Assembly (NCBI GenBank): GCA_033439795.1
Contig: JAUTDP010000001.1
Span: forward strand, 434,001 to 498,000
Reading direction: 5' to 3'
Length of the DNA: 64,000 nt
From: Sordaria brevicollis
Taxonomy: Eukaryota; Ascomycota; Sordariomycetes; Sordariales; Sordariaceae
Shown here piece after piece: positions 22,344 to 32,573 of the stretch (positions are counted from its first letter, which is position 1; each line of letters starts with the position of its first letter). The notes under the pieces were generated by a model that was not told the DNA's origin, ran no database searches, and saw nothing but the letters and a program-made list of their open reading frames with translations. The translations under genes and the position numbers were made by a program.

Positions 22344-23615
22344 TGTGGGAGGTGTGTGTGCGCAACCGGATCGCAATCGCTCGGAGGATGAGGTTTGGAG
22401 GAAATGTCCAAGACAATTGAGTCGCAAAGTTGCTGTTTCGGTTGATGACTGGAGTTGCGGCAAGATTATGGAGATTCCCGAATCCCAGCCAGCGCGCGGC
22501 GAACGGAGTCGGAGTCGTTGGGAAGTGGAGGAGGACGTGGACGGGGTTCGGACCTGGACCCGGCAAACTGGGATGGGAATTCGAGAGAAGGGAAAAAAGA
22601 AAATGGATCCCCGCGGAATTACAAACAATTATTGAAGCAGAGTCATCGTCTACAAATACATGATGGTCGAATTTGACATTTTGGCGCAGATAACAAAAAA
22701 GTTGAAAATCGCAAAATGTTACAGGCCAATCACAGTTGGATGTAGAAAGATTGGAATCCCTTCACATCGAGTATTTCAGCTGCAGGACATGGCAAACATC
22801 CAGCGCCTCCAATGTTTAACAAAGAGACGCGATTCGCAACACAATGTCATGGAACATCACGATCATGACCAACACCAAAAAGAAGAAATGTGCTCCCATG
22901 TATTTGGATTAGTCCCCTCTCATCACATGGCGCAAAAAAAGCAAACAATAATATGCCATAGAGATCGATCAGACTTTCATCCTCGATTCAGATCCAACAT
23001 GTCGCTGCTTTCTGTTGTAGGTAGCTCGATAGAATCTCAAATCTGTCTCGGGGATTTCGGTCCAAAGTCTTCGAATGGACAAGTGCAACCATTCAGAGCC
23101 ATTTTAATTCCAGCCGATGTCATTGAAAGGAATTGAAGTGACCAAATTATTCCACTTTCTCGGTTGCCAGCCGCGAAACAGCTTCCGTCAGCTTCGCAGT
23201 TCGCCCATTCCGTCCCCGCACTCCAGCGATCAGTGACCTACCGATAAGAAAATTTACCCATGCTTAGCGGGCACTTGATTCGCCAAGACCTCTTATCGGT
23301 GCCCCGCTTATCGCGATCATTGCGCTAACAAGCTTGGAGCTCCCGGCTTCGAGACAGTGGTTGGCTGCTGTGTTCCAGTTGGGCCCATTTGGTGCCCTGA
23401 GCCATGGCTCCCGCCGTCAGTTCAGTTCAATTGCTCGGGCAGGCCTCACTTCTCTTTGCAGGTCCATCCTTCGACGACTGCCCGAGGATCTTCTTCCCCA
23501 GACTCCATCTCGTCATGCACACCAAAACCCGCGAATAGCTGCACCACCACCACCACCACGGCGTCAACACTTTGCGATATCAACAGCCACCACAACAATA
23601 CACGAATAAAGAAAC
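22344..23615. promoter_or_regulatory. Divergent promoter region, ferredoxin and Ugo1 genes
   Basis: This 1.27-kb interval separates two divergent nuclear genes for mitochondrial proteins. A 158-codon plus-strand frame at 22660-23136 has AT-rich, non-biased codons and is not accepted as a gene. GATA-type motifs cluster near 23,241-23,310 on the Ugo1 side. Confidence 0.4.
23241..23312. promoter_or_regulatory. GATA-factor motif cluster with inverted pair
   Basis: CCGATAAGA (23241-23249) and TCTTATCGG (23291-23299) form an exact 9-bp inverted pair about 41 bp apart. A further CTTATC follows at about 23307. The HGATAR core is the consensus bound by fungal GATA factors. It lies about 310-370 bp before the Ugo1 start. 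Binding is inference. Confidence 0.4.
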
Positions 23616-25331
23616 ATGGCGCACAACCACGGTGAAGGGGTCATCAACCCCCTCCGGCCATACTACATCCCGCCCACCATCGGCGAGCCCGCAGTCGAGC
23701 CCATGACGGCACCCGGTCCCCATGCCTTCACCACCTCGGGAAACGCGACCGACAACTACGCCTCCAAGGCCCGAACCATCTTTTCCGACATTGACATCGA
23801 CTACAAGGAGTACCTGACGGACCAATCGCCCTCGGTCATGTCGACAGTCAAGGAGGTGTTGGACGAGCTGCTGTGGAAGTACATGTCCGTGTTTATGGCC
23901 CAGCCCTTTGAGGTGGCCAAGACCATCATGCAGGTCCGCGCCCAGGACGACTTGGGAGGGCTGGAGGCGCTGGCGATGGAGCAGGCAAAGCAGAAGGCGG
24001 CGAGTAGTCAAAAGATTCGCATGTATGACGAGGTATGTTTTGCCCAGACACGCGACCAAGAAAGTACCTGGATGGCTAGCTAACAATAACCCGCCAGGAC
24101 ACACCATCGCCCTACGACTCCGACTCCGACCAAGACGAAATGGCCTCCTTCTTCACAGCCAAGGTCCCCCAGCGACCAGGCTCACCATCCCAATCCCGCT
24201 CCGGCGGACGAGGCCCGAGAGATCCGAGCCCCGGCGCATCATCGTCCACCGGGCGCACCCCCAGCAAACAAGTCCCCGAACACCAACTCACAATGCGCAC
24301 GCCCAACTCGGTGCTGGAAGTGATTGCGCAGCTATGGCAAAAGGAAGGAGCATGGGGTGTATGGAAGGGAAACAACGCGACGTTTATCTACTCGGTGCTC
24401 CAGTCGCTGCTAGAGAACTGGTCGCGAAGTTTGCTCAGCGCGCTCTTCAACGTGCCTGATCTGGGTGTACGAGGAGACTTGGATCGGTTAGTAGACATTG
24501 CGTCGCCATACCCATGGGCATCTTTGTTCGTTGCTGGCGCTGCTGCCGCCATTACTGGCCTCATTCTGTCACCATTGGATTTGGTTCGGACACGGTACGT
24601 TCTTTTTCCTCCCTTCTTCCCCGCGTCACGCCTACTAACCCGCATGCTGCTGCAGACTCGTCCTAACCTCCGTCTCCCGCGGCTCCCGCCGGACGCTCTC
24701 CACCCTGCGCTCCCTCCCCTCCTACCTCTGCCCCGCGGCCCTGTTTATTCCCACAGTCCTCCACTCCCTCATCCACCCCTTCTTCATGCTCTCCACGCCC
24801 CTCGTGCTGCGCTCACGATTCATGATCGACCGCGAAGTATCCCCCGTCGCCTTTTCCATCGCCAAGTTCTGTTCTTCTACCGTCGCGCTGTTCATCAAAC
24901 TCCCTCTCGAGACCGTTTTGAGGCGCGGCCAAGCAGCGGTGCTCAGCTCGCCACAATACGTAGCGGCGCTGGAACCAAAGACTCCCACCGTTACGAAATC
25001 CCGGAGCAGAGCCGCTGCCGATCGCGAGGAAGCTGCTGCTGGACAGCAACAAATGGAAACCATCGTGCCCCTGGGAAGATATAACGGACTGTTTGGTACC
25101 ATGTACGCGATTGTCAACGAGGAAGGGTCGCATGCGGCTCCTATGACAGGGGCGGCGAAGCGGAAGGCGGCGGCGGCTAAGAAGAAGGGGGATATGAGCG
25201 TGCCGCAGGTGGTTTATCGTAGGGGACAAGGGCTGGATGGCCTGTGGAGGGGGTGGAAGGTTAGTTGGTGGGGGCTGGTTGGGTTGTGGACGGCGGGGGT
25301 TATTGGTGGTGGGGGTGATGGGGAGTTTTAG
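23616..25331 (+). CDS. Mitochondrial outer-membrane fusion protein Ugo1 (carrier-like)
   Basis: Exons 23616-24032, 24098-24594 and 24656-25331 (65- and 61-bp introns, CTAAC-type branch points) give 529 residues. Ugo1 is a modified mitochondrial carrier protein in the outer membrane that links Fzo1 and Mgm1 during fusion (family knowledge; animal relative SLC25A46). Three degenerate carrier signatures are visible: PFEVAK at 97, PLDLVR at 298 and PLETVL at 388, with membrane segments around 88-97, 283-300 (FVAGAAAAITGLILS), 328-350 and 368-386. Between the first and second signatures is a disordered Ser/Pro/Asp-rich insert (about 140-190), and an Ala/Lys-rich loop lies near 460-480. The C-terminal helix is Trp/Gly-rich (LWRGWKVSWWGLVGLW). 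Assignment rests on these signatures and the overall architecture. Confidence 0.85.
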
Positions 25332-27341
25332 ATCCCTGAAAGGGAGTGGAAGGTGAGATGGTGCAAGGTGAGGTGGTGAATGACAAAAGGTTGGAGCAAG
25401 GAAAGAAAAAGGACAGGAAAGAAAAGCAAGGAAAAGATAAAGAGATGGAGTTTTGCATAGCCTGGTACGAAGAAAAAAGGAGGTTTGTTATCTATCATTA
25501 CAAGTGCAGGTCGGGAGGCGGGATGGGAGGCTGGTTTTCTTTTTTGTACCGGCGTTCATGGGTCGAGGTCTTTTAGAGTGGAAGTCAAGCAAGGCATGGG
25601 TATTATTATCCCCTCTCAACATTTTGGTTAGGTATAAGGATGCAAGATGGAGAACGGTAGCGGGTGGGTAGCTGTGTATATGATATCCTAGCATTTTTTT
25701 TGTTTACATTCCCTACTTCTTTCACGATTTCACGAGAATCAAGAGCGCATTTTTGGTAAAGGTACGTCTCCTTCCTGAAGTTTTTGGGAAGGCCAACCTT
25801 CCGTCGCACGACCACGAGGCCAGCCGCGCGCGTTGGATGTCAAAGGGCTGTACCATGGACCACGTTACAACCAGAGACATGCGAAGACGGGAAAGTCAAC
25901 AGTGATCAACCTGCGCTCGTTGAGAGGTCAAGCTGACAGCGTGAGAAGCAAGGCGGCCACGGGGAATGTCAGCGCCATGCCGTCAGCCTTCCAACTCTCC
26001 CGTCTTGGACCCTTGCTGCCGTCCCGAGTATACGGTACATAAGCACGTGCATACGGTACCTTGTACCTTTTTCCTCCGAGAACCAGTTCGGTGACTTTTC
26101 GTTGGATTGCATTTTGGTGTTTTGACGACATGACTCAACCTCATTGCCACCGACCACGCTGGCACGGCTGGTCGTAACTCTTAAGAATTGGATCAGTCTA
26201 ACCAGCTTGATCACAATTGACGCGATCAGTAAGCTTCCTGGAGAGAACGAGAGCTGTTGCGAACATGAAGCTATCGTCGAAAGCGGGGCACCTCTTCGGG
26301 ATGTGGGGCCGTCATCACCGGCCGCGGCCGGTCAACGGGCAGCCCGGGGCGACGGGCGACGATCACCGGACAGGGGTAAGCCAGACGGACCTGTCTTCAC
26401 ATGCAGGGGTGTGATCGACGATGGTTAGCCGAGCTTTTATTCAACCTCACCTCCTTCTTTCCTCCTATTTTCTCATTGCGTTTACCAATTTATCTATAAC
26501 TCGTTAGCACTGTTTGTTGCTTAAACCGCGATTTCCTCACTTCCATCGTTCCGGCCACGTCATCTCTTGGACTCCAGCGGAAACCTTCACCAGCCGTCGG
26601 ATCCAGACCAACGATCCTTTGCCTTCATCCCATATTTGGCATCCCATATTGGCGGCGACGCTGACTCGAGCACGGTCGTTGCTTACCTTAATTTACATCA
26701 CCTCACCCAGAGCAGCCCGAAAACAAAGCAGCTACCATAAGCCTGTCAACAAAACAACAGCCCTTCCCCAGGAAAGAACCTTATCTAGACGACCTGACGA
26801 CCTTGCACAATCATCGGAGAGGTAAGCGCATTCACTTAAGGACCTTTCACTACGAGCGACTCATGATCGCAAACAGTCAGTCACCCCTTCTTTAGCCATA
26901 ACATGACGGGAACCTTGAAGTGGTGACTTCCCAATGAAGGATTGATGAGTGAATGACTAACGAACCAGTGAAGGTGAAGGAAGGTGAAGGGTGACAACAG
27001 TCATTCACAGTCGCAACACACTCGCAAACACGGGAGATATAAAACCTACGACCAGGTGTCACTTTGCGATTCTTTCAACGTCAACGTTAGCAGACAAACC
27101 AGTGGCACATATAAGGAACCAGAACGAGAAACAACTCACCGCCAAACTCCAGAACAAAAATATTGCAAGACACAAAACCGCCAACAGAAAGGCATCTCAC
27201 CGTCAGCCGGATATCTATCAGCACCTACCACGCAACATCTCCTCATACTTACCACCAACAACCAACCTACAACCAACCTACTACCAACCTACTACCAACC
27301 AACATCAACAACACCACCACCAACCCCCCAAAACCACAACC
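25332..27341. other. Intergenic between Ugo1 and thioesterase genes
   Basis: Most of this is non-coding. A short GC-rich frame starting at the ATG at 26265 runs about 37 codons (GHLFGMWGRHHRPRPVNG) to a GTAAGC donor-like site at about 26,377. It could be a stray first exon, but no partner exon was identified. The leader from 27,200 to 27,341 is rich in ACC/CAA repeats. The frame of the next gene stays open upstream, but has no ATG. Confidence 0.4.
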
Positions 27342-28469
27342 ATGTTCCGCCAAAACCCCAACCTAATCCAACCCCCCTCTCCCCACTCCTCCTCCCCCCC
27401 ACCAACACCCCTCTTCCTCCTCCACGACGGCGGCGGCACCATCTTCTCCTACTACTGCCTCTCCGACCTCTCCCGCCCCGTCTACGGCATCTTCAACCCC
27501 CACTTCTCCACTAAGTCCACCTTCAAGGGCGGAATCCCCGAAATGGCACGCCTTTATCTCAGCTATATTATCGAGACGTTGTACGGGGATGATCAGTGCG
27601 GTGGTGTTATTTCCAACCCGAAACCCGCACGTACAGCACATGCAACGGGAAAAGAACAGGAAAGAGATCTAATCCTGGGAGGCTGGTCGTTGGGGGGGAT
27701 GGTTTCTTTGGAGGTGGCGAAGCAGGTGCAAGACTTTAACGTAACCCAGGTACAACTGTCGCGGGAAACGGGCTGTAAGCCAAGGAGGATTAATGTGAAG
27801 GGGGTGGTGATGATTGATAGTATGAATCCGCGTCAGAGGGATTTTCCGCGGGAAGTCAAGGTGGCGAGCCCGAATGCGACGACGATGCAGTGGGGGAGGC
27901 ATACGAGGGAGGAAACGAAGGAGGCGGTGTTGAGGTGTTTTGAGGAGGCGAGGAGGATGTTGGGGGGGTGGGAGTTGCCGAGTTGGACGACGGGGGAGGA
28001 GATGAGGGGTGGGGATGGGGAGGGGGAGGGTGGTGCTTCTACCAACGGAGCTAAAGCAACCACTAATGCGAGCAGCGAAGCAGTCGGTACCGCATCCAGC
28101 GCCGAGAAGCTGGATCCAGCGGGCCAACCCGAGAACACGGGTCCTAGCGGCACGCATGCTGCGGACGGACCCGAGAAGCACAAACAGGGACACGGACCGC
28201 CTCCCGTTGTGCTACTGAAATGCAGGGAAAACGTCCCGCTAACGCAGGAGCAAAGGGATGCAGGCGAGGTCTCAAGGACGGATGTTCATCGCAAGGACCG
28301 GACACTTGGGTGGGGAAAGTATGATGCCGGCATGGTGAGGAAGGTGATTGAGGTGGATGGAAACCACTTTAACTTGTTTACGGACCCGGCGAGGGCTGAG
28401 GTGGTGACCAAGGGGGTGAAGGAGGCTTGTGAGTTTCTGGAGAGGCTGTGGGAGGACGGAAAGTCGTGA
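27342..28469 (+). CDS. Stand-alone thioesterase-type alpha/beta hydrolase
   Basis: A single exon of 375 residues begins at the first in-frame ATG (CACAACCATGTT). The fold and motifs match type-I/II thioesterases related to polyketide synthase TE domains. There is an N-terminal strand and oxyanion loop (PLFLLHDGGG, residues 23-32), the nucleophile elbow G-W-S-L-G with Ser116 (GGWSLGGMVSLEVA), a candidate catalytic Asp159 (VVMIDS) and His342 near the end (VDGNHFNLF). Residues 225-290 are a low-complexity Gly/Thr/Ala insertion before the last core strand. Hydrolysis of an acyl-thioester or small ester is inferred; the substrate is unknown. No polyketide or peptide synthase lies in the window, so a cluster role is unsupported. 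The 3' end is duplicated downstream. Confidence 0.8.
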   Translation: MFRQNPNLIQPPSPHSSSPPPTPLFLLHDGGGTIFSYYCLSDLSRPVYGIFNPHFSTKSTFKGGIPEMARLYLSYIIETLYGDDQCGGVISNPKPARTAHATGKEQERDLILGGWSLGGMVSLEVAKQVQDFNVTQVQLSRETGCKPRRINVKGVVMIDSMNPRQRDFPREVKVASPNATTMQWGRHTREETKEAVLRCFEEARRMLGGWELPSWTTGEEMRGGDGEGEGGASTNGAKATTNASSEAVGTASSAEKLDPAGQPENTGPSGTHAADGPEKHKQGHGPPPVVLLKCRENVPLTQEQRDAGEVSRTDVHRKDRTLGWGKYDAGMVRKVIEVDGNHFNLFTDPARAEVVTKGVKEACEFLERLWEDGKS

Positions 28470-28666
28470 GGAGGGAGGGTATGATGGGAGGGGGAGGGGG
28501 TCAAAGGGTAGGGGGTGAAGCTTCCGTTTGAGGGGTGACGTGGTGACGTGACCAAGGGGGTGAAGGAGGCTTGTGAGTTTCTGAAGAGGCTGTGGAAGGA
28601 GGGAAAGTCGTTATGAGGGAGGGTATGATGGGAGGGGAGGGGGTCAAAGGGTAGGGGGTGAAGCTT
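28405..28666. repeat. Direct duplication of the thioesterase gene tail
   Basis: About 118 bp covering the last codons, stop and early 3' UTR (28405-28523) recurs at 28549-28666 with few changes, offset by about 144 bp. The second copy still encodes a related tail (KEACEFLKRLWKEGKS) but is out of context. It is a tandem segmental duplication. Both copies end at the same GAAGCTT. Confidence 0.8.
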
Positions 28667-28799
28667 TGAGTGCGACGTCAGGTGGTGACGTGGAAGTGGC
28701 ATGAAGTCTGGAGTCTGGTTCTTGAAAGGGGGATGAGTAGGGTAGCTCCTGAGGGCGAAATTGGGGATTGCCGAGGGTGGAATTGACGGGTTGCAATAG

Positions 28800-29615
28800 A
28801 GACATGGGACTATTCCCATTTGCCAATAGCAGAGAGTCTGAAGGGTGTTCGTTCCGGACTGATCCGGCCTCATCCGGGCATTGTACCCGGTCAAATGATA
28901 TGACCGCCGGCTCCGAGCTGAGTTCAAGCCATTCCTATTTCTGTCTCATTGACCTTCAAGTCTTTGGCCAAGTGTGGTGACGTCGTCCAACACTTATCTC
29001 GCTTTCAACAGCGCCCTGGAAAAGGACTGGAGACTCTTTCCATATGCCATTCAAAAAGAGTCCGTAGGTAGAAATACCTGGTTTGTTCGTTCCGGGCTGG
29101 TCCGGACTGGTCCGGGCGTCGTACCCACTATGGTCATACTGGGGGGCTCTGGCCGTAGCTGATGTGGGTTGTAGTGGCCGTAGCTGATATAGGTTGTAGT
29201 GGCCGTAGCTGATATAGGTTGTAGTGGCCGTAGCTGATATAGGTTGTAGTAGCCGTAGCTGATGTGGGTTGGCAGTGGCTAAAACTGGGGGCTGGCTCTG
29301 GCCGTCGTTGATGTAGGTTGGTAGTGGCCGCCGTTTGGTAGGGGGTAAAACCTCTACGACCGCCTCTACCTGTTCCTCTGCCGCGGCCGCTTGAATAACA
29401 TAACTGCCGAGTTCAAGCCATTCCTATTGGGTCCAGTCCCGTTCACTTGTTGAGAATCACTCTTTCAACAGCAACCTGGAAATGGACTGGAGGATCTTCC
29501 CACATGCCATTCAGAATGAGTCCGTAGAGAAAAGTGTTTTCGTTCCGGACAGATTCGGGCATTGTACCCAGTCAGATGGTAAGGTACATATGATTGTCGA
29601 GTTCAAGCCATTCCT
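28800..29615. repeat. Diverged intergenic repeats, about 200-300 bp units
   Basis: Blocks share GAGTTCAAGCCATTCCTA (28918, 29409, 29598), TTTCAACAGC--CCTGGAAA-GGACTGGAG (about 29005 and 29463), GAGTCCGTAG, and GTTCGTTCCGG followed by a CGGGC-TTGTACCC box (about 28846, 29086, 29547). They are roughly 75-85% alike with indels. They look like old local duplications of a non-coding unit. No coding potential is convincing. Confidence 0.6.
29151..29325. repeat. 25-bp minisatellite, five copies plus a degenerate sixth
   Basis: The unit begins GGCCGTAGCTGATATAGG and ends TTGTAGT. Copies start at 29151, 29176, 29201, 29226 and 29251; the first and fifth carry GATGTGGG in place of GATATAGG. A diverged copy lies at about 29300-29325. 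Confidence 0.85.
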
Positions 29616-32573
29616 AGAGGTAACCGCGGATGGTACGTGCTCAGCTAACTCTGGCACTCACAGTTATTGGATCCCGTTAAGTGTTCGGCCAAGTGTTGTG
29701 ACAGACAGGGAACCAAGGCACCATTGCAGTAAAGGCTAGGTAGGTAGTACCTAACGCGCTCTTGTAATTGTTAGCCACCTAGAACTTTGAAGTATCTTGA
29801 GGTCATCCAGGTCAGAACAGCCAATGAACACTTGTAAAAGGATAAGAAAGGAACTATGACGGGAGTTTCGTTTCGATGACGCATAACAGACTGTTGTTTC
29901 TTCAAGGGAATCTTGTACAAAAAATTAGAGAAGGAGAAGACGGTGTGAACAAAACAGAACGGTCCGGGCACTGGGTGGTCTTTATTTCCGGCCGTCGAGG
30001 CACATGTAAAGAGGATAGTTGGTGGCTGATCATGAGGCTGGGTTGGGGCCTGGCTCTTGATTACACCACCACGGCCCGGCCCGGGGAAAAGGGCAAAAGG
30101 GCGGAGAAGCCCGGGGCACTGTGGGTGATGAGGTCGAAGGTGCCTTCCATTCCCTTGGTGATGGACGGATCGATGTCAACAAAAGCCGCACGGACGGGAG
30201 GTTCAAATCAATTACACTGTAGATAATTGGTGGCCCAGCTAGGCAGAAGCATCGAAGTGCAGCTGATTACCTCTAACGTGCAACTGGGTTGACGTGCAGG
30301 CGGCTTGGTGCTTTAGATAATGCAAGGGGGTAATGTACCTCTAGAGGTACTAAGCAAGTAGCAACGCAAATTCGGGGAAACTCAAGGTCAACGCACGGCA
30401 AATCTACCAGTACCTCTAGATTTGCGCGCATTACCGGGTTTGTCTCGTTTCAAGAGTTTGCCTCGGAGTTAAGAAGGCGTAAATCGGAACCTAGATTTGC
30501 TTTGCTTTTCGTTCTGTAAAGCGCCGACATGGGGTGCTAGAAATCAGCTGGTGTGAAAGAATCCAAGCTGGCACATGCCAATGTTGTACAGTTGTATGAC
30601 ATATTGGGGAGCCAATTGAAGAAGGAAAGGGAAGCATTGGAGGCAATTCCCATTGTGAAACATGAATAGGTACTTTCGCGAATGGCGTCCAACAAGAGAG
30701 GCTGAGAGAGCACAGAATTGGGGTGAACGAAGAAGACATTATAAAATCCATGACTGCCAATTCAAGCCCAATATCAGATGTCCAATTAATAAGGTTGCAT
30801 ATTTGATATCTATTGAATGTTAGCAAATCCCATATCCTCGTAGAGGTATCTATATCACTATCTCTTGGCAGGCATGCACTAATATGCCCGTGGTAAGTTC
30901 CTGCTTCACGTCGCGACTGCCTACCTCCGCATCCTCTTCATTTGTGTCCTAGACACTCCTGCCATCCCATCCTTGAGGCCTTGACGGATGGCTGCTGGCC
31001 TTGAACGGTGCAGTGAACTGGGTTGGCGACGAGAGGACCAATTGGGATTTTTTTCTTCGCTCAAACTTTTTCTCTCCATCCCACGAACCCAATGTTCCAC
31101 ATTTCGCTTCGAATGCTGTTTTCACACAACCCTCAAGAGACACTCAACCATTTCTCTCCAACAAGAGTCCATCATGACCTGAACACCCCGGTAATTTGTC
31201 ATCCTTTTGCCCATCAATCCTTTGCATGCCCCGTCTTCGCAATAAACACACCATGGCCGCCGCTGCCAAGCTTCCCGTCAGGCTCTGTCGCTGCAGCAGA
31301 CACGAAGTCACGAACATGACTGATGTTGCGAAAGGGACGCCCCCCGGATAATCTGCATTGCCCGCACTTGCAGTTATACACGCACAGTTCTGCCCCCATT
31401 GGTACACGCTTTCATTACATAATACCCTGGCGTGTATTTTTGCGCCGTTAGATCGAGGCCAGCTTACTTGACTCGCCTCGCTGGAAGTCCAAACGCTGAG
31501 CTGGGCGACATGGATGGAACTCTCAAAAACTACGCGCCAAAAGCGGCCACAATCCGCGACAAAACGGGGCATTCAAGGCCTGGTAAAGGTAGTCGCAGTC
31601 GCAATGGAAATCCATGAGCAAACGTCATGTCCAGTCCATATCGACCAAACACAGCTCATGCTCGCCCTCTCTCAGCCGCGGCCGGCTGTGGCTGCAACCG
31701 TGACGATGGCCCAGGTTGAAAAGGAGCTTACGAGACTCCTCAAGTAACAAGCTGCAAGTCATGGCCAAAACATTGTGTGATTTTGGAACTTGACACCTGC
31801 TTCTCTTCCACAACTTACACCGAGTCCCGCCTCAACTTACTTGTATACTAGTGTATACCTGAAGCTCAATTCCCAAGACCTTGGAAGCAGACTGCAGTCT
31901 CTTGCAAAGGTTACGTAGTTGACTTCAACCGGGCACGCTTGCCGGTTTATCGCAGCCTTCTCGGACCCCTTGTCTGGGTCAGCCCCTCCCCTTACCCCCG
32001 CCGCAGCAAAGGTTATCTAGAAGACCGGAGGCACGGAGCGGACCGGCTTTCGCGACTTTAGCTGTAAACCAGTTGCGTGTACTTGAAACGTATCAAGACA
32101 TCTCTTAGACAAGCTGTCCCAGGGCAAGTTACAAGGCCCGGGATTCGATACTTGGAATCTCACTCTGCCCATCTCCCATCGCTCTCACCCGCATAGGAGT
32201 TATCAAGAGGCCAGGGCGCCAGGCCGGACCGTACGGCTATCGCGGCTCTCACGGTTCTTCCCAGTGTCTCGCATGGACAGTGTCAACAGAATACAACTAT
32301 TGACCTTAACACGCAGAGTACTACTCTTGTGCCTGTCCAAGTCAAGCCTGCTCACTCCCTTCCCAAAGACCACCATCAAGCTTGCCTAGAGGGCTTTCCC
32401 CGGACCTTACTGAGAGGCTTTCCCCTTGCTGGTATCGTCTGCCACGATATTTCTTTCACGTCTCACTTGCGCTAACCACCTCACAGTCTGAAGAGGCATT
32501 CAGAGGGAACTTGGACGTGACGGACCTACGACTTCTCAGTCAAAGTGCTTTGTGGATCTGTATCTCGAGCAAC
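29616..32573. other. Gene-poor interval before family member E
   Basis: No supported gene. A plus-strand frame at 29876-30226 and several near 31,000-31,750 lack consistent codon bias. TACCTCTA octamers are concentrated here: 30268, 30336, 30342 (reverse), 30411 and 30841 (reverse). Confidence 0.4.
30335..30350. repeat. 16-bp perfect palindrome built from two TACCTCTA octamers
   Basis: GTACCTCTAGAGGTAC is a perfect palindrome formed by head-to-head copies of the recurrent octamer. A third copy lies 61 bp downstream (30411-30418). Confidence 0.8.

Noticed and set aside
22660..23136. 158-codon plus-strand frame between ferredoxin and Ugo1 genes
   Set aside because: Codon use is unlike neighbouring genes, composition is patternless and it occupies a divergent promoter; treated as chance.
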